A stretch of DNA of 64,000 bases, taken from positions 189,993-253,992 of the forward strand of contig NZ_LMIK01000008.1 of NCBI RefSeq assembly GCF_001428685.1, read 5' to 3'. The notes below the pieces were generated by a model. It ran no database searches. It saw only the letters and a program-made list of their open reading frames with translations, and had not been told where the DNA came from. This DNA is from Lysobacter sp. Root76 (GTDB lineage: Bacteria; Pseudomonadota; Gammaproteobacteria; Xanthomonadales; Xanthomonadaceae). Below, in pieces: positions 6,772 through 13,758 of the stretch. How positions within the stretch are numbered: the stretch's first letter is position 1; every line of letters begins with the position of its first letter. The position numbers were made by a program, and so were the translations under genes.

Positions 6772-6778
6772 GCCTAAC
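6772..6778 (-). other. Boundary core site at the leading end of the cassette array
   Basis: GTTAGGC on the minus strand, continuing as GTTAGGCGCC into cassette D. It matches the complement of cassette D's other core site. Upstream on that strand (6779-6958) there is no attC hairpin and no clear attI, so the platform or preceding cassette is missing. The 180 bases up to the XRE gene hold only a GCAGCAGC/GCTGCTGC inverted repeat and no gene. Confidence 0.6.
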
Positions 6779-6958
6779 ACCTTATAGGCCTCGGATCGAA
6801 ACATACCGCAGCAGCAACGTTGACACGTCCCCTTGCTGCTCAGGCTGCTGCGGCTGCTCGCCCCACGATCTGGCACAACAACGGGCAGCGGAGGTTCAAA
6901 TTGAGTTTGCCGACTTGGAGATTTCCGGCCACAAACTGGCCGACTGCGACGTAGGGCG

Positions 6959-7402
6959 TCACCTGTTCTTGCCCCCTTTTTTGCCGCCAACATTGATCGT
7001 CAGAGGCGCGTGATTCGTCTGGCTGCCAGTGACAACCTGGCCTTGCTCGCCACCGCTGATGACGGTGGCTGGCGCGGAGACTGAAGTAGCGAGCACCGCA
7101 AGCGCCGCCGCCCGAAGTTCGGGCGTTGCGGTACGAAATCGTCGAAGCAGTTCCGCCTCATCGCCCGCGAGCGCCGACGATGGTGCCGCCGTTAGGACGA
7201 ACTGCACATCGACGCCGTGCATTTGCACGAGCGCGAGATATTCCGCGTTTGGCGACGACTGCCCCGCTTCATATTTCAGCTGCGCCTGCTTACGCACGCC
7301 GCCGATATCGGCCATTTGCTGTTGGGTGAGGCCCAGTCGCTTCCTTTCCTGCCTGAGCCGGTCGCCCGACTCCTCCCTGTATATGCCCTCTGAGTACGCC
7401 AT
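6959..7402 (-). CDS. XRE-family transcriptional regulator
   Basis: 147 residues. Residues 12-65 form a Cro/CI-type helix-turn-helix (LRQERKRLGLTQQQMADIGGV, then QLKYEAGQSSPNAEYLALVQ). The C-terminal half has an Ala-rich helix and a Gly/Val-rich tail (VISGGEQGQVVTG) ending in GGKKGGKNR. The start at 7402 has AAGGAACGTA before it. The gene is divergent from the integrase across 79 bases that hold an inverted repeat, so it most likely controls itself and the integrase. A long upstream extension to 7462 is possible in frame but would run through the operator. Confidence 0.82.
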   Translation of the reverse strand: MAYSEGIYREESGDRLRQERKRLGLTQQQMADIGGVRKQAQLKYEAGQSSPNAEYLALVQMHGVDVQFVLTAAPSSALAGDEAELLRRFRTATPELRAAALAVLATSVSAPATVISGGEQGQVVTGSQTNHAPLTINVGGKKGGKNR

Positions 7403-7419
7403 TACGTTCCTTGACTGTT

Positions 7420-7447
7420 GACAGGTACGTTTTCGCGTACTACTGTC
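7420..7447. promoter_or_regulatory. Inverted-repeat operator between xre and integrase
   Basis: GTACG-N6-CGTAC at 7425-7440 is a perfect inverted repeat, extended imperfectly outward to GACAG and CTGTC at 7420-7424 and 7443-7447. It lies 18 bases from the regulator's start codon and 35 from the integrase start, the expected place for an XRE dimer to control both divergent genes. Confidence 0.6.
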
Positions 7448-7481
7448 TATCCCGAATTGCACACTTTTTACCCCCGCAGGT

Positions 7482-8543
7482 ATGCAAAACGCAAAGCGAC
7501 TCCAGCTCGCCTATGCCGCCGCCCGGCTATCTGAACTGCACGCGATCGTCGAAGTGGCCGCTGGCGGCGACGTGCGCGGCACGCTGACCTACGTGTGTGG
7601 CCAGTTCGAAAAGTCGACCGAGTTCAAAGAGTTGGCCAAGGAGACCCAGCGCGACTACCGCTGGTGCGCCGACACGGCGAAGGAATACGTGCTCAAGGAC
7701 GGTTCGAAGCTGGGGCAGATGCCGGTGGCGCGCATGACGCTGCCGATGATGCAGCGCCTGGTGGAGACGCTGGCCAGCGGCCGCGAAGCCACGAAGCTGC
7801 AGCCCGCCATCCAGCCGCGGCCGAGCAAGGCCAATCACGTGCTGCGCTACCTGCGCAGGATGTTCGCCTGGGGAATGCGCTTTGGCCTGTGCGAGCACAA
7901 CCCCGCTCGCGGCGTGCGCCAAGTGACTGAACGGGGTGAGTTCCGCATGCCCGAGCCCGAGGAGTTCGCCGCAGTGCTGAAGTTCGCCAGGGAGCGCGGC
8001 CAGCGCAAGGCGCACACTGAGGGAAGCGTCGCGCCCTACCTGGCCCCGGTGATGGTGCTGGCCTACAACCTTCGCCTGCGCGGGATCGAGGTCAACACCC
8101 TGACCGATGCTCACGCCGATGACGTCGGGATCCGCAGCAACCGCCGGAAGGGCTCACGCGACAACTTAACGCTGTGGAATGACGAACTACGCGAGGCCTG
8201 GACGTTCCTGCAGGCCTATCGGAAGCGGGTCGTTGAAGAGAGCCGGTTGCCGATCCCATTGCGCCCAGAGCAGCGGCGACTGCTGGTAAATCAGTCGGGG
8301 ACGCCCCTGACGAAATCGGCGCTCGATAGCGCCTGGCAACGCATGATTGGCATGGCGATCACCGCGAAGGTCATCACCGAGGTCCAGCGCTTTTCACTCC
8401 ATGGGCTTAAGCACCGCGGCGTGACCGACACCGTGGGCAACATCGGCGACAAGCAGGATGCCGCTGGGCACGTCGAACGCAAGATGACACAGCGCTACGC
8501 GCACGATCTGCCGGTGGTATCGCCGCCGAAAAGGCAGAAGTAG
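7482..8543 (+). CDS. int: Tyrosine recombinase (island integrase)
   Basis: 353 residues. The N-terminal part is an SAM-like DNA-binding domain, and the C-terminal part (from about 150) is the tyrosine recombinase fold. Catalytic elements visible: Arg I in LRLRGIEV, a Lys-bearing strand RKGSRDNLTLW, the box II region SLHGLKHRGVTD, and box III GHVERKMTQRYAHD with the nucleophilic Tyr. Box II has Lys where the usual HxxR has Arg, with Arg two residues later, a form I also recall in other proteobacterial island integrases. It lacks the extra helix typical of IntI, so it is the island's own integrase and not that of the cassette array. Confidence 0.85.
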   Translation: MQNAKRLQLAYAAARLSELHAIVEVAAGGDVRGTLTYVCGQFEKSTEFKELAKETQRDYRWCADTAKEYVLKDGSKLGQMPVARMTLPMMQRLVETLASGREATKLQPAIQPRPSKANHVLRYLRRMFAWGMRFGLCEHNPARGVRQVTERGEFRMPEPEEFAAVLKFARERGQRKAHTEGSVAPYLAPVMVLAYNLRLRGIEVNTLTDAHADDVGIRSNRRKGSRDNLTLWNDELREAWTFLQAYRKRVVEESRLPIPLRPEQRRLLVNQSGTPLTKSALDSAWQRMIGMAITAKVITEVQRFSLHGLKHRGVTDTVGNIGDKQDAAGHVERKMTQRYAHDLPVVSPPKRQK

Positions 8544-8547
8544 CGGG

Positions 8548-9330
8548 TCATCGACGCCGCTTCGCTTCTCGCTCAGCGGCCGCGCGATCACGCGAGTCCT
8601 TAAGGGCTTGGCGCATGGAGTCCAGGTTATCGATGCACCAAAGGCCATCTATGCAGCGGAAGCGCCCTGTAAGCACCGCGTCAAGGAGCTGCGGTACGCT
8701 CGCCGAGAAGAAACCCGCCCCCGTAATTGTCGGATCCGGCTCTAGCTCAAGCCGCGCGACCGGCACATCTGCGAGGCACGGCGAGAAATGTCCTTCTGGG
8801 GGGAACTTGCCGCCGAATTCTGTCCTCAGCCGCTCCTTTCCCATGCTCTTGCAAAGGGTGTGATAGCGATCGGAGCGCAGCAGCCATAATCCCAGCACAC
8901 CTGCAGCGCGGTAGCGCTCCTGTCGATCGCGGTAGTCGCGCAACGACTGGTAGGAGCGTTGGATCTCGACGGCTAGTTTCACCGACCCGCGCTCTGCCCA
9001 CACGTCGGCTTGCCAGCGGCCCCGATCGCCGGACCCGGGCTCCTCCATCGACGCGGTGCACCCCAGGTCCTCCAGCGCGCTGCGCACCAGGATCTTGGCA
9101 GCCTGATGCCATTGGCTTTCCTCTGACGAGCTACAGGCGCCACTGGCGTGCGCGAAGAAGGGATGGCCGTTAGGACTCAACTTGGGGATCGCTGGCGAAG
9201 GGCAGCACGGCATGACCAACTCGCCGACTGAGTAGGTGCGCTGCAGTTGCTCCCATTCAGTGCGAGTCATACGCAATGCGTTGACAACGCCATCGCCGCC
9301 AACGCGACGTGCTTCCACGAACTGAACCAT
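8548..9330 (-). CDS. CoiA-like competence/nuclease-family protein
   Basis: About 260 residues. The central part has the CoiA pattern: HPFFAHASG, then SSEESQWHQAAK, a GRWQADVWAERGS strand, VAVEIQRS with YRDRQERYRAAGVLGLWLL. In this order these give the H, D and EIQ residues of a restriction-like nuclease core; here the strand reads KLAVEIQRSYQSL. CoiA proteins act in DNA transformation and recombination in Gram-positives, and Gram-negative homologues occur on mobile elements with unknown roles. Start at 9330 has AGGTGGGCC upstream; the open frame running on to 9465 crosses the terminator and the tRNA and is not coding. It converges on the integrase with 4 bases between stops. Confidence 0.65.
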   Translation of the reverse strand: MVQFVEARRVGGDGVVNALRMTRTEWEQLQRTYSVGELVMPCCPSPAIPKLSPNGHPFFAHASGACSSSEESQWHQAAKILVRSALEDLGCTASMEEPGSGDRGRWQADVWAERGSVKLAVEIQRSYQSLRDYRDRQERYRAAGVLGLWLLRSDRYHTLCKSMGKERLRTEFGGKFPPEGHFSPCLADVPVARLELEPDPTITGAGFFSASVPQLLDAVLTGRFRCIDGLWCIDNLDSMRQALKDSRDRAAAEREAKRRR

Positions 9331-9411
9331 GGCCCACCTGGATCCGCTGGCCGCTTCGAGCGGCGGAGTCGATAGCGTGCCGATTTTCCCGGCAATTTTC
9401 CCGATGGCAAT

Positions 9412-9443
9412 AAAAAAGGCACTTAGGGGAGACCTAAGTGCCT
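9412..9443 (-). terminator. Island-borne terminator after tRNA-Lys
   Basis: An 11-bp stem (9417-9427 with 9433-9443, GGAGA loop) with an A-run at 9412-9417, so a T-run on the minus strand. It stands 8 bases beyond the tRNA-Lys CCA end, inside the island, and replaces the chromosomal terminator at 2883-2917. Confidence 0.8.
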
Positions 9444-9450
9444 GTTTTGT

Positions 9451-9498
9451 TTGGTGGGCCGTCAAGGATTCGAACCTTGGACCTATTGATTAAGAGTC
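9451..9498 (-). repeat. Right attachment repeat inside intact tRNA-Lys
   Basis: Perfect 48-bp copy of 2921-2968. It covers the tRNA from the CCA end to the anticodon arm. The crossover must lie within these bases. Confidence 0.93.
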
Positions 9499-9527
9499 AA
9501 CTGCTCTACCAACTGAGCTAACGGCCC
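9452..9527 (-). tRNA. tRNA-Lys (CTT)
   Basis: 76 bases with encoded CCA. The acceptor stem pairs GGGCCGT with ACGGCCC. The anticodon loop, CTCTTAA between GTTGA and TCAAT, gives anticodon CTT. Discriminator base A. It is the last of four tRNAs on the minus strand; its 3' half is supplied by the integrated island. Confidence 0.95.
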
Positions 9528-9577
9528 GGTACATCAGGAGCGAAATTGTATCAGAAGCTTTTCGGTCCTTACAACAA

Positions 9578-9655
9578 TGGGGTGGCTGAGGGGACTCGAA
9601 CCCCCGACATCTGGAATCACAATCCAGTACTCTAACCAGCTGAGCTACAGCCACC
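9578..9655 (-). tRNA. tRNA-His (GTG)
   Basis: 78 bases including the encoded G at position -1 and CCA. Anticodon loop TTGTGAT between CTGGA and TCCAG gives GTG. The G-1 pairs with C73, as is typical of bacterial tRNA-His. Confidence 0.95.
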
Positions 9656-9693
9656 ATAAAACGTAGACATACAACGCAAATCTGTTGCGAACT

Positions 9694-9770
9694 TGGCGCG
9701 CCCGGCGGGAATCGAACCCACAACCACCGGCTTAGAAGGCCGGTGCTCTATCCAGTTGAGCTACGGGCGC
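9694..9770 (-). tRNA. tRNA-Arg (TCT)
   Basis: 77 bases with encoded CCA. Acceptor GCGCCCG pairs with CGGGCGC, discriminator G. Anticodon loop CTTCTAA between CCGGC and GCCGG gives TCT. Confidence 0.95.
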
Positions 9771-9812
9771 CAGTCCAACCATCTTAACTGACGCCCCAGC
9801 CTGAGTAGCGGA

Positions 9813-9889
9813 TGGTCGGGGCAGAGGGATTCGAACCCACGACATCCAGCTCCCAAAGCTGGCGCTCTACCAGGCTGAGCTATACCCCG
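9813..9889 (-). tRNA. tRNA-Pro (TGG)
   Basis: 77 bases with encoded CCA. Acceptor CGGGGTA pairs with TGCCCCG (one T-G pair), discriminator A. Anticodon loop TTTGGGA between CCAGC and GCTGG gives TGG. First gene of the Pro-Arg-His-Lys tRNA cluster, presumably one transcript. Confidence 0.95.
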
Positions 9890-10040
9890 AGCCGGGGCTT
9901 CCGTTGCGCGCCAACGCCGCGAAAGGTCGAGTAGTTTGGGCGGCGGCATCGCCGCTGTCAACGAGGCAGCGACGATCCGGCGGCGTGTATGCTCCCGGCA
10001 TCGTGAACATCCGTTCATTCGGCACATCAGGGGCATAGAT

Positions 10041-10799
10041 ATGCGCAGCGGCAATCCGGCATTGAAGGAATCGACCTTTCTCGACCTCGGCACCGGTTCG
10101 GTGGTTCAGGGCGACAGCCAGGCGATGAGCTTGAACGGCACGGTCAACAAGACCGGCCTGCTGTTGCTGCTGACTGTGATCACCGCGGCCTACGCCTGGA
10201 GCCAGATCAGCATCACCCCCGAGGGCGCCACCGGCCAGATGCCGTTCATGCTGATCGGCGGCCTGGGCGGCCTCGTCCTGGCCCTGGTGACGGTGTTCAA
10301 GAAGACCTGGGCGCCGGTGACCGCGCCGGCGTACGCGCTGGTCGAGGGCCTGTTCCTGGGCGCGATCTCGTCGATGTTCGAGGCGCGCTTCCCGGGCATC
10401 GTGATGCAGGCGGTGATGCTGACCTTCGGCACCCTGTTCGCGCTGCTGCTGGCCTACCGTTCGGGCCTGATCAAGGCGACCGAGAACTTCAAGCTGGGCG
10501 TGGTCGCAGCCACCGGCGGCATCTTCCTGCTGTACCTGGTCAGCTTCGGCATGAGCCTGTTCGGCAAGAACATCCCCTACATCCACGAGTCCGGCCTGAT
10601 CGGCATCGGCTTCAGCCTGTTCGTGGTCGTGGTCGCGGCGCTGAACCTGGTGCTGGACTTCGACTTCATCGAAACCGGCGTCGAGCAGCGCGCACCCAAG
10701 TACATGGAGTGGTACGCCGCGTTCGGCCTGATGGTGACCCTGGTGTGGCTGTACGTCGAGTTCCTGCGCCTGCTGTCGAAGCTGCAATCGCGCAACTGA
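10041..10799 (+). CDS. Bax inhibitor-1 / YccA family membrane protein
   Basis: About 252 residues with seven hydrophobic segments in the BI-1 arrangement and a short soluble N-terminus (ESTFLDLGTGS). The C-terminal part, LNLVLDFDFIETG followed by PKYMEWYAAFGL and WLYVEFLRLL, is the family signature. Such proteins sit in the cytoplasmic membrane; YccA in E. coli modulates the FtsH protease, and others form pH-dependent calcium leaks. This branch resembles the YccA/YetJ group but the role here is not known. Start ATG at 10041 has AGGGGCATAG before it. Confidence 0.9.
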   Translation: MRSGNPALKESTFLDLGTGSVVQGDSQAMSLNGTVNKTGLLLLLTVITAAYAWSQISITPEGATGQMPFMLIGGLGGLVLALVTVFKKTWAPVTAPAYALVEGLFLGAISSMFEARFPGIVMQAVMLTFGTLFALLLAYRSGLIKATENFKLGVVAATGGIFLLYLVSFGMSLFGKNIPYIHESGLIGIGFSLFVVVVAALNLVLDFDFIETGVEQRAPKYMEWYAAFGLMVTLVWLYVEFLRLLSKLQSRN

Positions 10800-10822
10800 G
10801 CCCGACGCTCGGCCGCAACGAA

Positions 10823-10850
10823 GAAGGGGCGCAATCGCGCCCCTTTTTTT
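10823..10850 (+). terminator. Rho-independent terminator after the BI-1 gene
   Basis: GGGGCGC/GCGCCCC stem with a short CAAT-type loop followed by seven T residues. It lies between the convergent BI-1 and nhaC-like genes; the A-rich side is short, so it works best on the plus strand. Confidence 0.85.
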
Positions 10851-10877
10851 GCCTGCTTTCTTTTGACGGGCGGCCGC

Positions 10878-12221
10878 TCAGCCCTGCCCTTCGGCCGCTT
10901 GCGCGAGTGGCTGCGGCGCGCGCTTGCGCGAGGACCACAGCATCGCGGCGAGGGTGATCGCGCCCAGCAGCCAGCTGTAATGCACGCTGCCGGCCAGCGC
11001 CAGCGGCGAGACCGCGCCCAACGAGGCCGCCAGCAGGATCTGCGCGCCGTAGGGCAGCACGCCCTGGATCACGCAGGCGAAGATGTCGAGCACGCTGGCC
11101 GCGCGCGCCGGCGGCACGCCGTGCTGCTGGGCGATGTCGCGGGCCAGGCCGCCGCTGATCAGGATCGCGACGGTGTTGTTGGCGGTGAACACGTCGGTGG
11201 TCGCCGACAGCGCGGCGATGCTGAGTTCGCCGGCGCGCCGGCTCTTGTGCCCGCGCGCGAAGCGGCCGATCGCCTGCGCCAGCCAGGCCAGGCCGCCGGT
11301 CGCCTTCATCAGCGCGCCCAGGCCGCCGACCAGCAGCGACAGCAGGGTGATTTCGATCATGCTCTCGAAGCCGTCCCAGATATGCCCGGCGTAGGCGGCC
11401 AGACCGAAATCCTCGGCAAGGAAGGCGCCGAACGCGCCGGCCACCACCAGGCCCACGCTCAGCACCACGATCACGTCGACGCCGGCCAGGGCCAGGCCCA
11501 GCACGATCAGGTACGGCACGATCAGCCAGGCCGAGACCGGCTCCAGCGGCGCGACCGGCGCGGTCTCGCCGACGAAGCCGAGCACGACCACGGTCAGCAG
11601 CGCGGCCGGCAGCGCCAGCTTGAAGTTCTCGCGGAACTTCTCGCGCATGGTGCAGCCCTGTGTGCGGGTGGCGACGATGGCGGTGTCGGAGATCACCGAC
11701 AGGTTGTCGCCGAAGGTGGCGCCGCCGATCACCGCGCCCAGCACCAGCGCCCGGTCCAGGCCGGAGGCGTCGGACACGCCCAGCGCGATCGGCGCGACCG
11801 CGGCGATGGTGCCCATCGAGGTGCCCAGCGACAGCGAGATGAAGCCGGCGACCACGAACAGGCTCGGCAGCAGCAGCGCCGGGTGCACGTGACCGATACC
11901 GAGCGAGACGATCGCGTCGACCGCACCGATCGCCTTGGACACTTCGACGAAGCCGCCGGCGAGCAGGAAAATCAGGCACATCAGCACCACGTTGCTGTCG
12001 CCCATGCCTTCCAGCAGCGTGTCCAGCGGCTTGAGCTTGCGGCGCCAGGCGATGAACGCGGCCAGCGCCAGCGCCGGCAGGATCGCGACCGGCGCGCGCA
12101 GCTGATAGAAGCCCATCGCTTCGCCGTGGGTGGTGAAGTAGATCCCGGCACCGAAGAACAGGGCCAGGAACAGCAGCAGGGGCGTCAGCGCGAGCGCGCT
12201 GGGGCGGACCGGGGCATTCAT
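10878..12221 (-). CDS. NhaC-family Na+/H+ antiporter
   Basis: About 447 residues with 11-12 membrane segments. Family marks: SLGTSMGTIAAVAPIALG near residue 140 and GATFGDNLSVISDTAIVAT near 175, with the repeat-like second half carrying TTDVFTANNTVAILISGG and PYGAQILLAA. NhaC antiporters export sodium in exchange for protons across the cytoplasmic membrane; some relatives exchange organic acids or amines, so the substrate is not certain. The ATG at 12221 has GGATGAAGCG upstream; an ATG at 12242 is in frame. Confidence 0.85.
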   Translation of the reverse strand: MNAPVRPSALALTPLLLFLALFFGAGIYFTTHGEAMGFYQLRAPVAILPALALAAFIAWRRKLKPLDTLLEGMGDSNVVLMCLIFLLAGGFVEVSKAIGAVDAIVSLGIGHVHPALLLPSLFVVAGFISLSLGTSMGTIAAVAPIALGVSDASGLDRALVLGAVIGGATFGDNLSVISDTAIVATRTQGCTMREKFRENFKLALPAALLTVVVLGFVGETAPVAPLEPVSAWLIVPYLIVLGLALAGVDVIVVLSVGLVVAGAFGAFLAEDFGLAAYAGHIWDGFESMIEITLLSLLVGGLGALMKATGGLAWLAQAIGRFARGHKSRRAGELSIAALSATTDVFTANNTVAILISGGLARDIAQQHGVPPARAASVLDIFACVIQGVLPYGAQILLAASLGAVSPLALAGSVHYSWLLGAITLAAMLWSSRKRAPQPLAQAAEGQG

Positions 12222-12340
12222 CGCTTCATCCGAATGGAACAATTTACCCGTCTATTTTGCAGTGCAACATGGGCGGTGTCGAGGGCTGGGGCTAGGGGCT
12301 GGGGTTGAGGTTCATGCAGCCCTGGCATGTGCGGCCCTCA

Positions 12341-12378
12341 CCCCAACCCCTCTCCCGCTTGCGGGAGAGGGGTTGGGG
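12341..12378. repeat. Dispersed palindromic repeat (CCCCAACCCC type)
   Basis: A perfect 18-bp inverted repeat around TT: CCCCAACCCCTCTCCCGC and its complement. A shorter relative lies at 34027-34056, also intergenic. The element recurs widely in xanthomonad genomes and may act as a transcript end or mRNA-stabilising hairpin. Confidence 0.8.
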
Positions 12379-12454
12379 CGCGGATGCGTCGCTTACCTCC
12401 CAAACGCAACGAGGCGCCCGAAGGCGCCCCGTTGCGGTACCGCGTCGGCCGAGA

Positions 12455-13468
12455 TCAGGCCGTGGCGCGGCTCGCGATCGCCTTGGCGAACGACAGCGTA
12501 TTGCCCTCGCCACCCAGGTCCGGGGTCAGCGAATCCTTGGCTTCGAGCGTGGCGACGATGGCCTCGCGCAGCTTGGTCGCCTTCTCCGGCTGGCCGAGGT
12601 GGTCGAGCATCTGCGCCGCGCCCAGCAGCAATGCGCAGGGGTTGGCGATGCCCTTGCCGGCGATGTCCGGGGCCGAGCCGTGCACGGCTTCGAAGATCGC
12701 CGCGTCGGTGCCGATATTGGCGCCCGGGGCCAGGCCCAGGCCGCCGACCAGGCCGGCGCAGAGGTCGGAGATGATGTCGCCGAACAGGTTGGTGGTGACG
12801 ATGATGTCGAACTGCTCCGGACGCATCACCAGCTGCATGCAGGTGTTGTCCACGATCATCTCGTTGCACTGGATGTCCGGGTACTGCTGCGCCACTTCGC
12901 GCGCGGTCTTCAGGAACAGGCCCGAGGTCGACTTCAGGATGTTGGCCTTGTGCACCACCGTGACTTTCTTGCGGCCGGTCTTGCGGGCCAGGTCGAAGGC
13001 GTAGCGCACGATGCGCTCGGAGCTGCGGCGGGTGATCTTCTGGGTCAGCAGCGCGGTCTCGCCGTCTTCCGACAAGGACTGGCCTTCGCCGATGTAGGCG
13101 CCTTCGGTGTTCTCGCGCACGGTGATCAGATCGACGCCGCTCGGGAAGCGCGACTTGGTGTTCGGGAACGACTTGGCCGGACGCACGTTGGCGTACAGGT
13201 CGAAGCGCTTGCGCAGCTCGACGTTGATCGAGCTGAAGCCTTCGCCGACCGGCGTGGTCAACGGGCTCTTCAAGGCGATGCGGTTCTTGCGGATCGAGTC
13301 CATGGTCGCGGCCGGCAGCAGTTCGCCGTGCTTTTCCAGTGCGACCAGGCCGGCATCGGCGAATTCGTAGCTCAGACCGAGGTTCATCGCGTCGAGCACG
13401 TGCAGGGTGGCGTCCATGATCTCCGGGCCGATGCCGTCGCCACGGATGACCGTAATGGTTTGCGTCAT
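12455..13468 (-). CDS. Isocitrate dehydrogenase, NAD-type (IMDH/IDH family)
   Basis: 337 residues, the size of the short NAD-dependent branch and about 80 residues shorter than the NADP enzyme of E. coli. Seen: GDGIGPE near the N-terminus, substrate loop LKSPLTTPVGEGFSSINVELR, the ENTEGAYIGEG motif, YAFDLARKTGRKKVTVVHKANI, NLFGDIISD and the C-terminal EAVHGSAPDIAGKGIANP nucleotide loop. The SSINVELRKRFDLYANVRP stretch fits isocitrate over isopropylmalate. Start at 13468 follows GGAAGACTTCCCTC. It converts isocitrate to 2-oxoglutarate in the citric acid cycle. Homoisocitrate use is less likely but not excluded. Confidence 0.85.
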   Translation of the reverse strand: MTQTITVIRGDGIGPEIMDATLHVLDAMNLGLSYEFADAGLVALEKHGELLPAATMDSIRKNRIALKSPLTTPVGEGFSSINVELRKRFDLYANVRPAKSFPNTKSRFPSGVDLITVRENTEGAYIGEGQSLSEDGETALLTQKITRRSSERIVRYAFDLARKTGRKKVTVVHKANILKSTSGLFLKTAREVAQQYPDIQCNEMIVDNTCMQLVMRPEQFDIIVTTNLFGDIISDLCAGLVGGLGLAPGANIGTDAAIFEAVHGSAPDIAGKGIANPCALLLGAAQMLDHLGQPEKATKLREAIVATLEAKDSLTPDLGGEGNTLSFAKAIASRATA

Positions 13469-13661
13469 GAGGGAAGTCTTCCAACGATAGGGCGCGGCGC
13501 AAGCGGCGCGGCGCACGAGGTGTGAGCCCCGTAATTATGCCGGAAGCGGCTCCGCCCTGCATTCGGCGGCGTATTGGACGATGGTCGGGGGCGGCCAACG
13601 GCCCGACTCGGCCAGGTCGGGCACGTCGTTCAGGCGGGTGCGCAGCAGGACGGCCTGCGGC

Positions 13662-13744
13662 GGGAGCGGCGGGAGCCGCGATCGCGACATCCAGCCGGCG
13701 CCGTCGTTGAGATATCGCGATCGCGGCTTACGCCGCTCCCACAG
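13662..13744. repeat. REP-like inverted pair (GGGAGCGGCGTAAGCCGCG family)
   Basis: Two oppositely oriented copies of a repeat of the form GAGCGGC-GCCGCGATCGCG, at 13662-13687 and 13712-13744, flanking a 24-base centre. A second pair of the same family is at 44874-44966. Both are intergenic. This pairing is typical of REP/BIME elements. Confidence 0.8.
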
Positions 13745-13758
13745 GAATCGACCGGGAA

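Larger units (their letters stand above)
4559..6778 (-). mobile_element. Integron gene-cassette array without integron integrase (CALIN-like)
   Basis: Four attC sites separate four minus-strand cassettes. Core sites are complementary at both ends of each cassette, for example GTTAGCG/CGCTAAC for cassette A and GTTAGGC/GCCTAAC for B to D. Read on the minus strand the sites have the standard polarity (R'' GCCTAAC, AATTCATTCAAGCCG, hairpin, GGCTTAATTCAGGC, R' GTTAGGC), very like the aadA-type attC of class 1 integrons. Order on that strand: D, C, B, A. No intI gene, recognisable attI or cassette promoter is present to the right. The array sits wholly inside the tRNA-Lys island. Confidence 0.88.
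2921..9498. mobile_element. 6.5-kb integrative island in tRNA-Lys(CTT)
   Basis: The element is bounded by a perfect 48-bp direct repeat (2921-2968 and 9451-9498) that lies in the 3' half of tRNA-Lys. It carries its own tyrosine integrase near the right end, next to the intact tRNA, which is the usual layout for tRNA-targeting islands. Base composition falls markedly in the cassette part. It also holds an XRE regulator divergent from the integrase, a CoiA-like gene, a short hypothetical gene, an interrupted ATPase gene and a four-cassette integron array. I see no capsid, replication or conjugation genes, so it may be a remnant or a mobilisable passenger. Confidence 0.9.

Noticed and set aside
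6779..6958. An attI site beside the array
   Set aside because: A GCAGCAGCAACG string resembles part of attI1 but is on the wrong strand relative to the cassettes and has no integrase gene; not enough to call.
6757..6993. 78-codon minus-strand frame between the array and the XRE gene
   Set aside because: Arg/Ser-rich, crosses the cassette boundary and overlaps two better genes.
7482..8543. Integron integrase for the cassette array
   Set aside because: It lacks the IntI-specific extra helix region and lies by the tRNA att site in the layout of an island integrase.
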